This document shows positions 6,991 through 8,657 of a stretch of 8,657 bases of DNA, in pieces. The translations under genes were made by a program, and so were the position numbers. Position 1 is the first letter of the stretch. Every line of letters starts with the position of its first letter. The stretch is from Pseudofrankia asymbiotica (GTDB lineage: Bacteria > Actinomycetota > Actinomycetes > Frankiales > Frankiaceae). Under the pieces are notes generated by a model, which searched no databases, was not told the DNA's origin, and was given only the letters and a program-made list of their open reading frames with translations. Where the stretch lies: positions 148,024 to 156,680 of the forward strand of contig NZ_MOMC01000017.1 of NCBI RefSeq assembly GCF_001983105.1, given 5' to 3'.

Positions 6991-7009
6991 GATCGCCCGT
7001 CAGGCGATC
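6991..7009. terminator. Hairpin 2 at the convergent junction, overlapping the stop of the - strand gene
   Basis: GATCGCC 6991-6997 and GGCGATC 7003-7009 form a perfect 7-bp stem with a 5-base loop. The TGA of the - strand gene (7000-7002) lies in the loop and arm. The stem is immediately adjacent to hairpin 1. No T-run is present on either side. Confidence 0.45.
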
Positions 7010-8028
7010 CTCAGGTGTTCCAACTCGTTGTCCACAAGAGTCAGCGACCCGTCGAACCGGTGTTGCAGGTTCGCGATCAGGCGCGCCACAGTGTTCCCGC
7101 AGGAACCCGAAGGTAGATAGACACGAAGCCAGTCTTCACCCACGGCGAGGCGCAGCCGGTGGCCGATGTGAAGGTCGACCGCATCGACCTCGGCGATTCC
7201 GTCCTCAAACCGAGGCACACCCCAGAGCCGGAACGGCGCCCGGCTGGACACCAGCTCGTCGATCCAGCCCCTGAGATCCTCGATCGGCCGACCGAAATTC
7301 AGCGAGATCACCGATCCGGACAACCGCCCCCCGCCCTCGTCCCCGAGACCCGACCAGCGCATCCCACGGCCCTCACAAGCCTCGACGAATGCCCGGTAGC
7401 GGTCGACCACGGACGACACGATCGCGGAGTGGAGCTCGAACGAGTCGCCTGAGACCAGGAACTTCCCCCGCCGGGAGATCACTTCTTCGACCGTCCCGTA
7501 TTCAGGCTCGTCGGCGTGGATCTGGATCCGGTCGAATGCCAGCGCCGAGCGGTAGCGCGGATCCGAAGAGATCAGGTCGGTGATCGCGTCGGCGGCATCC
7601 CCCTTCAACTGCAGTCGCAGCGTCGACGCCGGTGAGACGCCCGAGGTCAGCCGGCCGCTCCGGAAGTCGGTGAGGACTGCCTTGCGGCGCGCCTGCGGCC
7701 ACACCGACCGCAACTGGCCGGACGAAAGCCAGATCCAGTCCAGATCGCGGCGCGCCTCGATGTTGCGCCGCAGGAACCGGTTCGACTCGGCCACACTCGC
7801 GTCGGTGTGGAAACGCCAGAATCGCCGATCAAGCGTGTCTACCCACAGATCGCCGAAGCCCGTCGCCACCTCGAACAGATAGACATCGTCAGTCGGCCGG
7901 ACCGACGACACGCCCTCAAGCCGCGCGAGAACCGGCGCCGGGTCGTCCGCGTGGGCCTCCACGACGTAGGTCTTGGTCGGCGCCGTACCACTCATCGACA
8001 GGCGCTCCGACAGATCCGCCCTGTTCAC
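7000..8028 (-). CDS. Unrecognised 342-residue protein, second gene of a - strand pair
   Basis: I do not recognise this family. The frame is clean from GTG 8028 to TGA 7000. The start overlaps the upstream gene's stop as GTGA (8025-8028), and GGGGGAG lies eight bases before it. ATG 7995 (residue 12), with GGAG nine bases upstream, is an alternative start. The protein looks soluble: no signal peptide, no membrane segment and only two Cys. The N-terminal 75 residues look alpha/beta and end in a Trp/Phe-rich strand (LWVDTLDRRFWRFHT, about 61-75). A helical part with WIWLSSGQL follows (98-106), then mixed alpha/beta, a Gly-rich turn (DEGGGRLSGS), and a C-terminal region with WLRVYLPSGSCGNTVARL and NLQHRFDGS that looks like a conserved motif. 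No NTPase P-loop, nuclease or methylase motif is evident. Coupling to the upstream gene implies joint function. Confidence 0.85.
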   Translation of the reverse strand: MNRADLSERLSMSGTAPTKTYVVEAHADDPAPVLARLEGVSSVRPTDDVYLFEVATGFGDLWVDTLDRRFWRFHTDASVAESNRFLRRNIEARRDLDWIWLSSGQLRSVWPQARRKAVLTDFRSGRLTSGVSPASTLRLQLKGDAADAITDLISSDPRYRSALAFDRIQIHADEPEYGTVEEVISRRGKFLVSGDSFELHSAIVSSVVDRYRAFVEACEGRGMRWSGLGDEGGGRLSGSVISLNFGRPIEDLRGWIDELVSSRAPFRLWGVPRFEDGIAEVDAVDLHIGHRLRLAVGEDWLRVYLPSGSCGNTVARLIANLQHRFDGSLTLVDNELEHLRIA

Positions 8029-8657
8029 TCGTCGATCTCCCCCTCCCCGACCTCGTCCTCAACCTCGGCCTCACCCAACTGGTCAAACAGGTCGTACTGC
8101 CCCTCGATGACCAGCCCGGTGGAACCGGCCCGTGACCGCCCCGCAGCCCGCGCGATCGCCTGGTAGCGCTGGGTCCTGCCCCGCGGATCCAGATCTTCCG
8201 GCGTTGCCAGGATCCTGACCAACGACTCCTGCCGGCGCTCACTCCGGGGCTCGTAAAGAACCTGCCCCCTGAACTCGTCCTCACCAAGAGACCGGCAAGC
8301 CCTGCCGATCATACCAAGCAGGGCTGCTTTGCGTTGCTTTCCATAAATCACCCAGTGTGGGGCAGCCTCGCCGCAGATCCATTCGACCGAAACATAGGGA
8401 ACCCGGCGCGCCATTGCCTGGACCAGTACCGAGGCCACCACCTTCTTCACATCGCTCATTGGCGAGTTCTCGTCGAAAGGAATATGCGCGGCCAGCGGAG
8501 CGTGAAGCCGTGGCGAACGATCGGGCCAGGAGTTCTCAAACTCGCCGTTTTTGGCCGTAGCGCGGTGAAGAGTCAACATATGGTCGCCGACTCCAAGGAC
8601 GGGACAGTCGACGTCAACTGCCGCTAGGCCCTGCCTGATGCGCCCCACGTGTTCGTC
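8025..8657 (-). CDS. Unrecognised protein, C-terminal 210 residues (N-terminus beyond right edge)
   Basis: I do not recognise this protein. The frame is open from the window edge (8657) to TGA 8027-8025, giving 210 residues. A GTG at 8648 is only the first possible start codon, with too little upstream sequence to judge, so the gene is treated as partial. Visible features are a strand-rich segment (CPVLGVGDHMLTLHRA), HAPLAAHIPFDENSP, a helix (VKKVVASVLVQAMARR), the sequence VSVEWICGEAAPHWVIYGKQRK, a basic middle part with RSERRQESLVRIL, and a strongly acidic C-terminal tail (EAEVEDEVGEGEIDE). It has no membrane segment. Its stop overlaps the start of the next gene (GTGA), so the two are one operon. 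Parts of it are poorer in G+C (about 57% by hand count at 8281-8400 and 8521-8580) than the core genes. Confidence 0.8.
   Translation of the reverse strand, partial: DEHVGRIRQGLAAVDVDCPVLGVGDHMLTLHRATAKNGEFENSWPDRSPRLHAPLAAHIPFDENSPMSDVKKVVASVLVQAMARRVPYVSVEWICGEAAPHWVIYGKQRKAALLGMIGRACRSLGEDEFRGQVLYEPRSERRQESLVRILATPEDLDPRGRTQRYQAIARAAGRSRAGSTGLVIEGQYDLFDQLGEAEVEDEVGEGEIDE
8036..8042 (-). promoter_or_regulatory. Shine-Dalgarno for the 342-residue gene inside the upstream coding end
   Basis: On the - strand the purine run GGGGAGGGGGAG lies just upstream; its last GAG ends eight bases before GTG 8028. It overlaps codons of the acidic tail of the preceding gene. This supports the GTGA-overlapping start and translational coupling over the internal ATG 7995. 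Confidence 0.5.

Noticed and set aside
8334..8627. + strand frame opposite the right-edge gene
   Set aside because: The - strand frame is open to the window edge and coupled by GTGA to the next gene. The + frame has no ribosome-binding site or domain.

Overview
The window looks like high-GC actinobacterial chromosome. Hand-counted lines in the core genes run at about 73-77% G+C, GTG starts are used, and the translation initiation factor has a very long Gly/Pro/Arg/Ala linker. The gene content and the size of IF2 fit a Frankia-like (Frankiales) genome best. That placement is an inference from gene style; no marker was searched.

Left and middle part (1-6957, + strand): a classic translation and RNA-metabolism cluster. 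In order: the C-terminal part of ylxR (1-240, cut by the window edge); a 210-bp leader with small hairpins; infB (451-3645, IF2); a 189-bp spacer with two large stem-loops; a DUF503/YlxP gene (3835-4164); rbfA (4186-4737); a DHH/DHHA1 NrnA-type phosphoesterase overlapping rbfA by ATGA (4734-5849); a spacer with a long inverted repeat; and truB (5998-6957, possibly from 5950). These genes serve initiation (IF2), 30S maturation (RbfA), tRNA pseudouridylation (TruB) and turnover of short RNA or cyclic dinucleotide products (DHH protein). YlxR and YlxP are small proteins regularly found with them.

Right part (6958-8657): the cluster ends abruptly. Where ribF would often follow truB, a convergent pair of - strand genes appears instead. 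Two small hairpins lie at the 42-bp convergent junction. The pair consists of the C-terminal 210 residues of a protein that enters from beyond the right edge (8025-8657) and a complete 342-residue protein (7000-8028). They overlap by GTGA, so they form one operon. I recognise neither family. The far right end falls to about 57% G+C, which suggests accessory, possibly horizontally acquired DNA. This pair is the best candidate for an undescribed system, but its function cannot be read from this sequence.

No rRNA, tRNA, CRISPR array or transposase is visible. No stretch longer than 300 bases lacks a gene. The three spacers over 100 bp (241-450, 3646-3834 and 5850-5997) hold predicted secondary structure rather than genes.
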